Source of the DNA: Serinus canaria
Lineage: Eukaryota; Chordata; Aves; Passeriformes; Fringillidae
NCBI RefSeq assembly: GCF_022539315.1
Contig: NC_066319.1
Span: 25,878,093-25,942,092 of the forward strand
DNA: 64,000 bases
Reading direction: 5' to 3'
The position numbers and the translations under genes are program-made. Positions 37,501 to 50,000 of the stretch are shown piece after piece (the first letter of the stretch is position 1; the number at the start of each line of letters is the position of its first letter). The notes beneath the pieces are model-generated. The model was not told the origin of the DNA. It was given only the letters and a program-made list of their open reading frames with translations, and searched no databases.

Positions 37501-37790
37501 TAAATCCAGTGTTTTCTGACCTTCAATTTACTGCATATATATACACATATATGCATGAAAAAAAGTTCACCAGCAGTGAAATCCAACATAAATAAAGCAC
37601 GAGTCTAATCATTATTTTGTTTGTCTGGTTAATCTAAGATCACCATGTGGTAGAGAGGAACCACAGCCTGAGACAAGTCTTTACTTTCCAAAGTCTACTA
37701 TGCTCATTTGAAGACAGCTCTTGATTCTTCTCCAGAGAAGAATAAAAAACCCAAAATCATGCAGATATCTTTTTGAAACTCAGGCAAGTG

Positions 37791-37796
37791 TTTATT
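37791..37796 (-). promoter_or_regulatory. AATAAA overlapping the gene B stop codon
   Basis: The minus strand reads AAAAAATAAA at 37800-37791: two Lys codons and TAA. AATAAA is thus created by the coding end itself. If used, it would leave almost no 3' UTR. A more distal signal is possible. Confidence 0.35.
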
Positions 37797-38000
37797 TTTT
37801 GTGCTGTCGTTTCTGCTGTATGGCTGAATTCAAAGCCTGAAGGATCAGATGTTGGTTGTTCTGAATGTTGTAGCTGGTCAGTTCTATCAGCTTGTCAAAC
37901 TCCTCCCCTGTGTAGGTAAAGCTGTTTAAGCAGTAGGGGGAAAAAATGGTAGAAACATCCACGTTGCCCTGAGCCATCTCAGCAGGGCTGCGCTCCACAC
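37792..38000 (-). CDS. PLA2G4E: Gene B last coding exon and stop
   Basis: 209 nt ending in TAA at 37794-37792. It encodes [20 protein letters not shown], a [20 protein letters not shown] helix and the basic tail QQKRQHKK. This is the standard end of a D/E/F-type cPLA2. The stop overlaps an AATAAA at 37796-37791 on the minus strand. Confidence 0.95.
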
Positions 38001-41000
38001 CTGACAAACAAAGAAACATCATCAGTGGGGCAGAGATATGGTTCCACCTCCTGCTCTCCAGTGGGGCACAACGTTACTCCTCGCTCCCTTGGAATTTGCA
38101 TTTCCCTCCCATGGGAGGCACTGCAGGGGAGGAGGAGACCATGCTGCCCCATGTCTCCCATTCCACAGCCAAAGGGAATGGTGGGAGAGCCATCCCATGG
38201 CTTACCAGGCTCTTTGTATTTTCTGAAGGAGTCATTCACCAGTGGGAAAAACACCACAGTCGGTGCCTCTGGGGTCTCTGTATCTTCAAAGACGTAGCAC
38301 TCCTTTAGATTTTTCTTCTCTTCTTCACTCATTTGGATTTTGGGAAATGGGATTCCCTGCTTTTGGAAGTATTTGGAGGCTTCTTCCAAAGGCTGAATTC
38401 AGACAGAAAAGAAGAAAAGGTCAGAAGTTCTGCCACACTCTACCACTTTTCCTAATGTGTCCATCAAAAGACCTTCACAAAGATTTGGGAGCAGGGTTGG
38501 CTGTCAATATTTTTTCTGTCCTTGTCTCTTACATGACAGTACTCTTAAGCACTACTAACAGAGCAATTCAATACTCAGCCTCCACCTTGCCCTCCTGATT
38601 GGTGTTCTACCTTCTCCTCAAAAGCCTTTATCTCTACAGGATAGGTAAAATGTCCATGACTATGGGAAGGGTGGCCTAGCAGCTTAGGATATAGAAAGAT
38701 GCCTCTTCTGGAGAAGATCCCAAAACAAGTAGAATGGGCAAGAATCTGAGGTACTACAGTTTTTAAATGCAAAATCACTTTTTTTTTTTTTTTTTTTTTT
38801 TTGGCGTAAAGTATTTAAAAGCTTCTGTCATAGATGCCTTAGGATGGTTCTGAAGCATGATGTAAGCAAACAGTGATCTGGGAGCAAATAGCATCTAAAC
38901 TAAAACATTAATATTGTAGGTGTGTTAGCAATTTTTGAAAGTAGGATTTTGCTTCCTGAGTCTGGTTGGGATGTATGAAAATTTTATTCCTCAAGAATTT
39001 CTGTCTTATCCACATCTAGTAACAGGAATTATAGACCAGGTTATTAGATGGTATTTGAAAAAGAAAATGTTGTCTAAGGACAATTCTTTTCCACAATTTT
39101 GAACAGCAACAAAAAAATCCAGTTACTGTTCTAAAAACAACTGGACAAAATATTTCTAATTATACTGCATGTGGGTAACTTTATATGAACATCACAACAC
39201 AACCATAATGAGTTCATCAGTGGTAGTGACTAGAACCAGATAAACAATCCATGTGAGTGAAATCTACATAGCAAAATGGAGATCACAGGAGCACACAGGT
39301 CTAGGAAATAGCATTTAACTATTAGAGGGTTCATTCAAATAAAATATTTGGAAATCTGATGTTGCTTCTGTTCTCAGGGGATTTTACCTGAGAAGCATCA
39401 CTTGCAAGACCTAAGCATCTGCACAGGGAGATGTAGAGCAAAGATCTTTTTCTCCCCGAATCAGTTTATTCTACATAAATTATTCTGAATCTTTAGGAGT
39501 TAAGGAGGGCTAGAAGGCAGCAATTGTTTATCAAAGAAAAGAGAGTGTTTTTCACACCAAGGTCTGTGATCCAGAGGAATAGTTTAAGTGCAGGACAACA
39601 TCCACTTTCCTCTCTGGCCTCATGAGTGGTGGGTAGCTAATGTCGATGTATCCCGCCGTGTCTGCCAGGCACATGAACTCTGCTGTTTCTGTCAGCTGGT
39701 TGGGGAAATGCTCTAGTACAGTATCTAAAAGGAAATATTTGTTATGATGAGTGATTCACTGAAGAAAAAGTACATCTGTTGTTTGACCAATAAGGAAAAA
39801 TTGGGGAAATGCCTCTTGGCTATCCATTACATTTACTTTTTCCAAAAGATCCTTAAACGCTACAGATGTTCAGTCTGCACACATGAAAGAAAGACCTGTT
39901 CAAGGTAAAAAGAGAGTTCTTTCACTTCTCATGTTGCTATTCTTCCACCCCAGCTGAGCAGTAATTTTCTTTCCCTGGAGTCAAGGAAATTCCTGAAGCT
40001 GATTTGACTGTATGAAATTTAAATAGTTATCTTGAAATATTCATTTCCATAGGTTCATCATCTGCCTTCACTGATGAAAACACCAACCATCTAAGAAGGT
40101 AAAAAAATTATATTCAAGGGTGTTTACCTTTCCATGTACAGAAGTTTTTGTTCTGAAGGTATTCATTGTGCAGCTGGAATCCCTTCAGGAAGTTGTAGAA
40201 CTTTGAAACCATCACCCGCTCTGTCAGGATCCGCCGAATGATGCCCATGATGCCACATTCAGGGGTGACCAAGTAAGTCTCCAACTCATGTCTCCTGTCT
40301 GATGGAGAAGGCTCTTCTCCTGAAAGACAGAGGAGATGAACAAATTGTTGCTTTGATACAGTTCTTTTCAATACTTAAAATAATAGAAGGCACCTCATAT
40401 TAGCTAGGGAAAAGATCCTAAGAAGACATTGCAACATACAAATAAATCAATGTCAAAATAGGAATAAGAAGAAAATCAGTCTTCGGTAAAGCCTATTCTG
40501 TGAAAAACAGAGTGGCAACCAACTTGCTAAAACTGGAAAAAGTGATCCATTCTTTGATAGAACTCACAGATTCCCAGTGTGAAGGTTAGGGTAGGTTCAG
40601 AATCTGGACCTGTTCCTTTTAAAATTAATAAAAATCAACATTACAAGGAAAAAAAAAAGCTATCAGGAGACTGAGACATCCACAAAAGAACAAAGAAATG
40701 GGGTTGTGCTACACAGTATCTCATGAGATTGGGAAGAGAGGCAATGACTTTCTATCACATGCATTTATGGATTTATTGAGCTTAGGGCTTTGCAACACTT
40801 CCACAGAGAAAGTGATAGAAACCCATAAACCAAACTCACTAACTGCCTTTAAACAGGAAGGACAACCAAGGCCTCTTAGAAAAACACAGGTTTATATCAA
40901 GATCAAAGAACACTGAAATGGCATTGCATGCAATTGAATTCTTCAACAGCAATGTATGAAAAGCACCAGCTGCTGAGGCAGACAGAGAGCACAGCACAGA

Positions 41001-44000
41001 GGTGTTTGTTACAATGTGGAGGTTCACCAAAGGGCCCCTGGCAAAGACAATCTGTTTAAAACCTTCAGTAGTTTTATATTTGCATAAATTCAGGACAAGA
41101 GAGATTAATGGAAATAATATTGCTATGAATAAATTCAGAGAGGAGACCTAGTTAGATACAGCTGACAACATGAAAGCCTCTGGATTTATGAGGCACCAGG
41201 TAAAAGAGAAACATAACTAACCAGTATCAACAGTGCTGTGTTGGGTACACCTCAGTGAGCGCCTCTGTGTAGGATTTGACGAATGCCAGGCATCCAAGAG
41301 GTTGTAGGAAAAGACATTGCTCCACAGGCCTGTGCAATGGTAGAGAGCAGGGAAGCTTCTTCAGAAACATTCTAATGGAAAATACCCCTTTGAAAAAATT
41401 ATCTCTCAGCTTTGCAAGGAGTATTGGAAAACCTTGAGGTTTCCAAAGCATCACCAAAATCTATATGAAGTTCTTTTCAGCAATTAGCATTCTGTTGTCA
41501 AACAGGAGCCTAAATAGTTTAAAACATCGTGTGAGACCTTCAGCCACTGTAATTCCTTGCCACATACAAACCAACATTTTCCATCCTATAAGCAACTGTC
41601 ATAAGTGAGCAAAACCATGCCATTTCCTATAAAATAAGGGAATGGTCTACAAAAAAAGTCATACACAAGTGGATAATCAGTTAATGGTTTGGAAGCTGCT
41701 TCTGGACAATCAAGAATCAAATGGTTAGAGTACAGTCTGGGATAGTCTGCAGAAAAGTCCTCTAAATAAAAGACATCTTTGCTGTCCCTCTAAAATTTCT
41801 CTCTGTACAAAGTCTTTTGAGGGAGACCCTTCTCCTTCTATTTGTTATTCTCATTCCCATAGTGCTTCTCCCACTTTTGCCATGTAAAAGAACATCTGAA
41901 AGTGTCTTCACAATGCAGCAATCTTCAAAAGTCTCTTGGATTTTGAAAAGCATCTCTTCCTCCACAGCACTGTCACAGGCCCCAAGAGAAACTCTAGCAG
42001 AGAAGGCAGGGCTGTGCTTTGCCTTGAAAATCTCTACCAGTGACAGCTTTGCAAAAGCCATACATTGTACAGGATGCCACAACTTGAATTGCACAATCAA
42101 ATAATTATTCATCCCATAAATTATTAACAGAAATACAATTCCCTTTAAAACATGGCTTGTTTCTAGCGTGAGACAGAAATCCAAGAGCCTTCTTTTTTAA
42201 AGGAAGTCCTTGGAAGAAGAGACTCACTTAGGAAATATTAGAAATGCATAATCAAGAAATCAGATTGGGGCTCTCTGGATCTACACTTAGCTGCCCTGCA
42301 GAGTTCATTTGCACATAATGACTGGCCAGTTTCTGTCAAGACAACCTCATTCCCAGGAGCTTGAGAAGCTTCTGTCCAACCTGGCTATGAGCAGACATCT
42401 CTGGTTTCTCCTGTCTTGGTGTCTTCTCACTCTGTAACTCTTCCGATTCCCTTACCCTTGTAGTTACACACTGTTCCTGCATATTAATGACTTTCAAACA
42501 TTGTTGTCTTCCAGAACTTGTTTATAATTACATGGCAACATTGCCCTAACCTCTTGCATTGAATTTTCTTTGTACCTATATTGGCTGAAGTAAGAACTGT
42601 GAAGAGGGATGGTGTCTTTTACTAGGCCAACAGAGTTGAAGAAAGTAAACAAGTTCTTAGGCACCCCAGCCTTTCTTCTGGAAAAATGAGGGTCTTGTAT
42701 CCCTGTAAGCTTGTCCAGTCTTTCCAGCTCTAGCCACTGCCCTTAGAAAGGGCCTTTCCTCTCCCTGCAAATAACCCCTTGCTTTTATCTTTATCAAGCT
42801 GTAACTAATAGCACACTTTAATAGTAACCCAGGAGGGCATTGCATGTGGTATCACTAGATGGCAACATTGCTTTAACTCTCTGCCTTGGCCTTTATAAAG
42901 ATGCAGGGGTGGCTGAGGGATCAGCAGGCTCAGGTGCTAAGGCTGAGAACAGAGCTCAGCCCAGGCTGGATGTGCTGGGTGTGCTTGCTACCTGGCCATG
43001 AACACACTACCCCACTGCTACTGAGGAACTGCAACGGAGGCACAACATGCTCAGAAGAAGGCTCTGTGGAGTCTCTGTGGAGCCCACCTAGCTCTGGGAC
43101 CTACCTCCTACCTCTAACAGTCAGCACAGAATGCTTCATGGAAGAGTATAAGAAAAAAGGGAAGCATGAAGGATTTCTCCAGCATCTCAAGCTCCTGGAT
43201 TTAGGACTTCTAGTACTGGTGGCTGCCTCTGAGCTACTGGACTTCAGAGCCCCCAGTGGGATTTACTATGCATTAATTTCTCCTGCCCTTTTCAGATCTA
43301 TTCATACTCTTGGATCCTGTGTTTTCTTCTGAGTCTTTTCCCTCAAACAACTCTTTTCTTAACTCATGACATCACTGAAAGCTCTTAGCATAGCTAATAA
43401 AGCAGTAAGATTTAGTGATTGTGTGACTGAGCACAATCTTTTCTTTCTTATGCCCAACTATTTTCTCATGTTTAGAATAACATGATTCTGGACTCCTCCT
43501 GTGCAATGCAGACATTCACTGCTCCTCTGAATACCAAATAAGGAATACCATGTGGTGCTGCTGGTTATATGGGTTTTTCACTTTGTAAGTTAACTGTTTT
43601 TTACCTGTATCCTTGGTGTCCTGTTGTGTCTTGTGCTTATTTGCATGTAAAATATCTGTTTAAGAGCAGATGGACTTGTCTGCAGACAGCTTTACCCCAG
43701 AGAACCAATGTACAAAGGGGCGTAGAAAGCAAAATTAAAACAAGAATTGCATAAAACCTGCAAAACTGTTTTTCATATATTACTGGGTGCTACCCAATTT
43801 ACTGAATTAAGAATGATAAATTTCGATTATTTATAATGTTAGCGAAATTGGTTGGTTCAAAATGAACCAAGCCTCTTCAAGGAGTCCTGAAACTTCAGGC
43901 ATGAGCATCACTATTCAAGACAAGGACAACAGTGAACAGTGTGGTTTGAAATTTCCTCTCAATGCTTTTAGCCCATCTTTGTTGTCTAAGGAATTCAGTC

Positions 44001-47000
44001 AGAGGTGAGAACAACATGGTGTACATTTGGTTTCAGTCCTGCATGATGCAGGGCACTGGTTGTAAAGTGCAGGGTTTGCATTATATTAAAAATAAAGAAC
44101 ATATTTATGCAATTCAAATTTTGCAATGGACCACATCACCTTTCATGAAGCAGATTCGGGACTCAGGAAGCTTCTTCATCAGGCGGCCCATGAAGAACTC
44201 ACTGCCAAAATCCTCAGCACGAATGGAGGCACCATATTTTAAGAATCCAACCTCATAAGGGGTGAACTCCACCCATTCTGCAGAGACACAAAACAAACTT
44301 TTAAATCTTAATCTTATCCCTACTTCCCTGCTGGAAGGGCTATGAAAAGGCAAAAAGGCAGCTGCAGGATAAACCCTATCTTTGGGGTGACCACAGACTG
44401 GCCTTCCTCAGGGTAAAGAGTTATCATTCAGCTGGTGTCAGCCACTCACTCAGTAACTTTTTCCAGTGTTCTTCATTCAGAACTTTCCAATGACCCTCTC
44501 CAGAGAGAACATAAGGGAAGTTTCCACCAAGAGGGGTCAGTCTGAGTTACCCCACATGTGGAGCTAAGGCTTGTATTTGGCTGTCCTTAAACACCTCCCC
44601 AAGATTTCTCCTGCCCCTAGAAGGTAAGGTCTTCCCATAGACTAGACATAAAGTCTGGAAATGTAAAAAGAAGTTAGAAGGAAAAGAAACTGTTTAAAAA
44701 TGCTATGGTCAGCTGTAGAAGAGGTTGGAGTACTGATAATGCAGATAGCTCAAACACCAAACAAGCCCATTTTTGTCATCACCTTTGAACTCTGAAAGGC
44801 TGTAATCTTCTTTCATGTTGAGGATCATGTAGATAGGTAGGGGATTTTGACCCTGACTCAATGCCTCTTGCTCATCTGAGAGTTTGTGGTTATTTTTCTG
44901 TGAATTGATGAAAGACAAAGAGCAAAATCAAAGGACCTTCTTGGCATAGTTTATGGGCTTCCAAGAGTACATAAAATACATAGCTGTTTCCCTCTTAACT
45001 TTGTTATTCTCTCAACTCATTTGTGTCCAATCATTTTTTTAACCAAGGAGTGATCTAAACATTTACACATCCACATAGGCTTATTTAATTACAGGTAAAG
45101 TTGTAGTACACTTTTTTAAAAAATGGTCTCCCTTTCTTTTTAGTAAATACAGCCGCTTTACATGGAAATTTGTTCTCACAGGGTGAACAGAGGAAAATAA
45201 ACCAAGGTACTTGGTTAGGTACTCAGACACTCATGCTTGTACAAGGAGACATAGGTTTTCTTCTCTACAGAAGCCCCTTGGGCTACTAGTTATGCATTAA
45301 GAGATACATGGGGACAAAGCTCTCAACAAGTTTGCAGACACACTAAGCTGGGGGGGAGTTGTTGATCTGCTGGACAGCAGATCCAGCTGGACAGGCTGGA
45401 TCAATGGGCCACGGCCAATCATATGAGATTCAACAAGGCCAAGTGCCGGGTCCTGCACTTGGATCACAACAACCCCAGGCAGCACTGCAGGCTGGGAGTA
45501 GAGGGTGTGGAAAGCTGCCCAGTGGAAAAGGACATGGGGGTGCTGGCTGACAGCAGCTGAATATGATCCTCTGTGTGTGTGTGTGTGTGTCCAGGTGGCC
45601 AAGAAGGCCAATGGCATCCTGGCCTGTGTCAGCAATAGTAGTAGGACCAGGAGAGTGGTTGTCCCCCTGTACTCAGCACTGGTTAGACCACACCTCACAT
45701 GCTCTGTCCAGTTTTGGGCCCTTCACTATAAGAAAGATATTGAGGTGCTGGAGCATGTCCAGAGAAGGACATGGAGTAAAGGCAATTGAGCTGGGAAAGT
45801 GTCTAGAGAAAAAGTCTTACAAGGAGCAGCTGAAAGAGCTGGCACTGTGTAGCCTGGAGAAGAGAAGGCTCAGGGGAAACCTTGTCACTCTTTACAACTT
45901 CCTGAAAGGAAGTAGTAGATAATTGGGGATTGGTCTCTTCTTCCAATTAACAAGTGATAAGACAAGAGGAAATGGACTTAAGTTGTGCCTGAAGAGGTTT
46001 AAATTGAATATTAGGAAAAATTTCTTCACTGGAAAGCTAGTCAGTATTGGAACAGGTTCCCCAAGGAGGTGGTGGGATGACCACCCTGTGAAAATGTCTG
46101 AAACTTGTGTAGATGTGGCACCCGGGGACATGGGTTAGTGGTGGACATAATAATGATAGCTTAATGGTTGGACACAAAGGCCTTTCCAACCTTAACAACT
46201 CTAAAACCCCTTTGTTAATCGGCAGAAATCATCTGCTGGATAACTCTGTCATGCTCTCAGGCATCTGTCCCTGGAGCTTCCTTTTCCATACAATAGTATT
46301 CAGTAGCTGTTAGAGAAAGCTTAGGAAAAACACTACCCCATCGTCTAACGCTTTTTCCAGCAGAAGCCCCCAAAAATCAACACTAGAGATCTGGTATCCC
46401 TCTTGCTTCCGCAGTTTTAGCTCCTTTGCATAGTATTTCAAGCTCTCCGGGGAAAAGCAGCTTAGCTTGCACTTGGTCATATGTCTGCGGACTTCACCAA
46501 TCGGTCTGGAGAGATCCTTGTGTGACCAGTCAGCACTCTGATACAAATGTGACAAAGTCCTGGGGAAAAGAAAGGAAGTGCATTGTCCTATGCAGAGAGA
46601 CTTTCACTTTTTAGACTTAGATTTACGTTCTGCATCAAATGAACTAGCTGAGTTTCTTTAAAAGCATCTTTTGGGCTTAGCATACTATTGAAAAGACTTT
46701 TTGATTTAGAGGAGTTCCCCAATTCACTAGTGAAACTTGAGGACTTGATAAAAAAGCCCCCATTTGCTACAAAAGTTTATGCACAAGGCTGTGGTTTGCA
46801 TCCCCGTGAGTCCTTAGGAAAGATCCTAGAGCTGAAACAAAGCAGCACCTCGGCCATTCACTGGCTTGGGCAACGTGCTCCTAATGCAGCAATAAAAAAA
46901 GCTCGAGACTGAATCTCATGCCTTTCTTTACAAATAAATTAAGAGAATAAATATCTCACAACAGACTAGAGAGGTGATGAGTGATGTCTTTGTTCAGGAT

Positions 47001-50000
47001 CTCCTTACCATGTTGAACCAGATGACCCAGTGATGTACGAAATAGCATCCAAGAGACCCAGCTTTTGGAGACCCAACAGGTTGCCTAACAGAGATGTCAG
47101 TGCCCGGGTGCCACCTCCTGTTGTCATCACTGCTACAACTGGTACCTGTTTAATCATCAACACAGCAGTGCTAAGCAACACTTTGTTTATCAGCACGAGT
47201 GATCAGAGCTGAGTGAAATGTAGCATGCCAGTCCCACAAAAAATTCCAACATTTCACCATTTCCCCAAGCAGGGATGAAAAAAAAAAAAAGAAAACTGTG
47301 TATTTTGCACAGGGAAAAAAACCAAAACAAAACCAAAACAAAACTGTATCAAAACTTATTGTTTCAAGGCATTTCAATATTAGACTGCATTTTCCTTAGC
47401 AAAACATCTTCTCTTGAGAGGTCTGTTTTGATAATGAGCAGAGCTCATCCTCTCTGTAAGTCAAGCATAATAGCTAGATTACATTTCCTACAAAGAACCT
47501 AGAGAATATAATTGCAGTTATGAAGCCTAATTGTATGGAAAATCTAAATTGTGTTGCAGGAAGACAAATTTCTCTAAGAAACCTCCTGAGAGAAGAGGAG
47601 CCCATTGACATTTTCCGCACACATTTCCAGGTAATCGCATCAAAGAAATACTCAACAGTTTCCTGATTCAAATCAAACATTTCAGGTCAAAGCAAAGTAT
47701 TCTGGTTGGGATTTACCTGACTAAAGGAAATATTCCCTTGCTGGAAAATCTGAAAATAATAGTTGGAAGTACTTCTCCTAAAAATTCTTATACTTAAAAA
47801 AACTGCTGGGGTTTTCTCACTGAAACAATTGTGCCAATGAGAAATAATGTAGTAATAGGATCAGTTTGTGAGCAGGGGCATAATTAATAATGTCTAAAAT
47901 AATGCTGTCATATATTACCTAATATATGACAGCATTTGACAATACCTTTGGTCCACGTGTTCTGGACAAAGGAGAAAACACAGGTGGAAAAAATTAACCA
48001 TCTCTCAAGTTGGTTTTTCACTTCTCAAGTTCCTGATCACACACCATGCTCCTTCCCTAAAGTACCAACCATCCCCACGCTAGCATGGACATTAACAAAT
48101 ACAAACCCTAGCTCAGACAAGCAGATAAGAGGAAAAATGCTGAATGTCTTTGTTCTATTTGAGGAACTACAGCTGAAATTATGAGCACTAGAGGAGAGAG
48201 TCTAAAATAAGACACCTTCTCATCAGTCAGTATTATGAATCACTTTAACTGTTAGATTTTCTCCCTCCAAAAATCTGATAAAATACCTTATGAAGTCTTG
48301 GTGACTGAATGATCAGCTAAAACAATCAGACTATCCAGGTCTATAATGCACAGATGAAAAAGAAATTGAGAAAAAATTCTGATTTATGGCATTATGTTTT
48401 CAGGAAAAGCGTGTATCAAGAGGGTTTGATATTGGCTCTTCATCTAAAATAGAAAATTTAGAAAAGCCTTCCTCAGTGCTTTACATGGTGTAGTGAATGT
48501 ATCAGGGCTAGTTAAGGAACAATATGCAAAAGGCTATGAGCATAACATATTCCTGTTACACAGCATTTTACAGTCCCTGGTGCTCCCCATACCTCATGAT
48601 CTTCTAGGTCTTGCTCTAAATGTAGTGCTTTTTTCAGAGCAGAAGCCACAAACTTCTTCCTTTTCAGTAGGAAATTTTTCTCCTCTGTACATAGATCAAA
48701 CTCCAAGCGAACATCCAAGTTTCTGGACCTCAAACAAAGTCCAGGGTTAAACAGGGTGTACACAATCACTTAAAATGAATAGCTGGATGCTTGCTTACGA
48801 GTTGCAACTTTATAATGAGGCTTAGAAAAGCTGCTGCTGTGGCCCCACAAAAGAACATCACAGATGGTATAGGTGAGGTAGAGAAAAGGCTGATGAACTG
48901 CAAAGTAGCAAAATCTTACAGAAATAAATATTCTTCATTACTACACTGTTTTTCAAGAAGTGTCTAACATAAATACTGCAATCCATATATGGATACTATA
49001 AACAGTGGAATGTTTAGGATTTCCTGCCTTAGGGCTACCAGATTTTATAAATATAAACACTCTGTATTTTTTCCAAGTAAGAAAAGGAAAGATATAACTT
49101 TCTAAATATATAGCTCTACATATGTTGCAACCAGAAAATATTATTCTCCCCATCTAAATTGAACTTCTGTATAGCAGCATAACAGGAATTTTCACCTAGC
49201 ACAGTTAACCACCTTCTGGACATGGGTAATGAACATAGGTGAATAGGTAAATATAATCATTGACCAAATACTTTCTCCCTTAGTTACAGAAATAGGCTAG
49301 AAGGCAAAAAAGCATTTTTTTTTCCACAGCCACAAAACCCTAGTACAGAATTGCTTACCAGACATTTGACTTCATATGTAAATTGATTGTCTCATCCTAG
49401 GAAAAAAAACCCCACAATATAAACACTGGAGATAATTTTACACTCTTTCTTTACCATCAGCTCTGAAGCCCTTCTCTTTTTCTAAAAGCCACACTGAGCC
49501 AGAAAACCAAAATAATCAGAAAATCCATCAAAATCTTAAAACTTCTCCAAGCCTTCTTTATTTTCTTTATATTTTTTTATACTAAAGAGAGCAGCATACA
49601 GTAAAAACCAACAGAAGCTCTGCCAGTGTGCTCCATCCCACCTCATCATTTGCATTTGCTCTGATTTGCATTAGTCCCTGAGGTGGTCACAGAAATCCCT
49701 CTGTCATGTGTTTGGCTGTAATTCTTTTGTTCTGCTAGGTTTATATGAAAATGTTCAGGTCCATGGTGTTAGGAATTGTTAGGAAGATAAGGGCTCCAAC
49801 AGTTACAAATCTAAATCCCTATTTCACACTGATCTAATTAACTCATGCCCATTGATCTTTGGTCTATAGCTTAACATTTATTCTAAGAAATTGGTATCAG
49901 TCACCTTTGCTACTGCTACTTTCTCACTGAATGGAAGTGAATCCAGAGGAATAGTGAGGGATGCATGGCAGTCTTTTTTGTCTTCCCCTGAAGTACACTG

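Larger units (their letters stand above)
30240..37791. other. Gap between gene B stop and the repeat exon of gene A
   Basis: 7.5 kb that should hold gene A's promoter and first exon and gene B's 3' end. The first 700 bp (about 30330-30960) is distinctly GC-rich against AT-rich surroundings. A T/G-rich low-complexity run spans about 31459-31550. No ATG-plus-donor exon could be picked with confidence. Confidence 0.45.

Noticed and set aside
42886..43332. Plus-strand open frame of 148 codons
   Set aside because: No known domain, no splice or promoter context, and it lies in the intron of an intact gene on the other strand. Probably chance or an old unrecognised repeat.
45297..45922. Several open frames on both strands at 45.3-45.9 kb
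   Set aside because: They are pieces of the CR1 element at 45300-46205 and its antisense, not genes.
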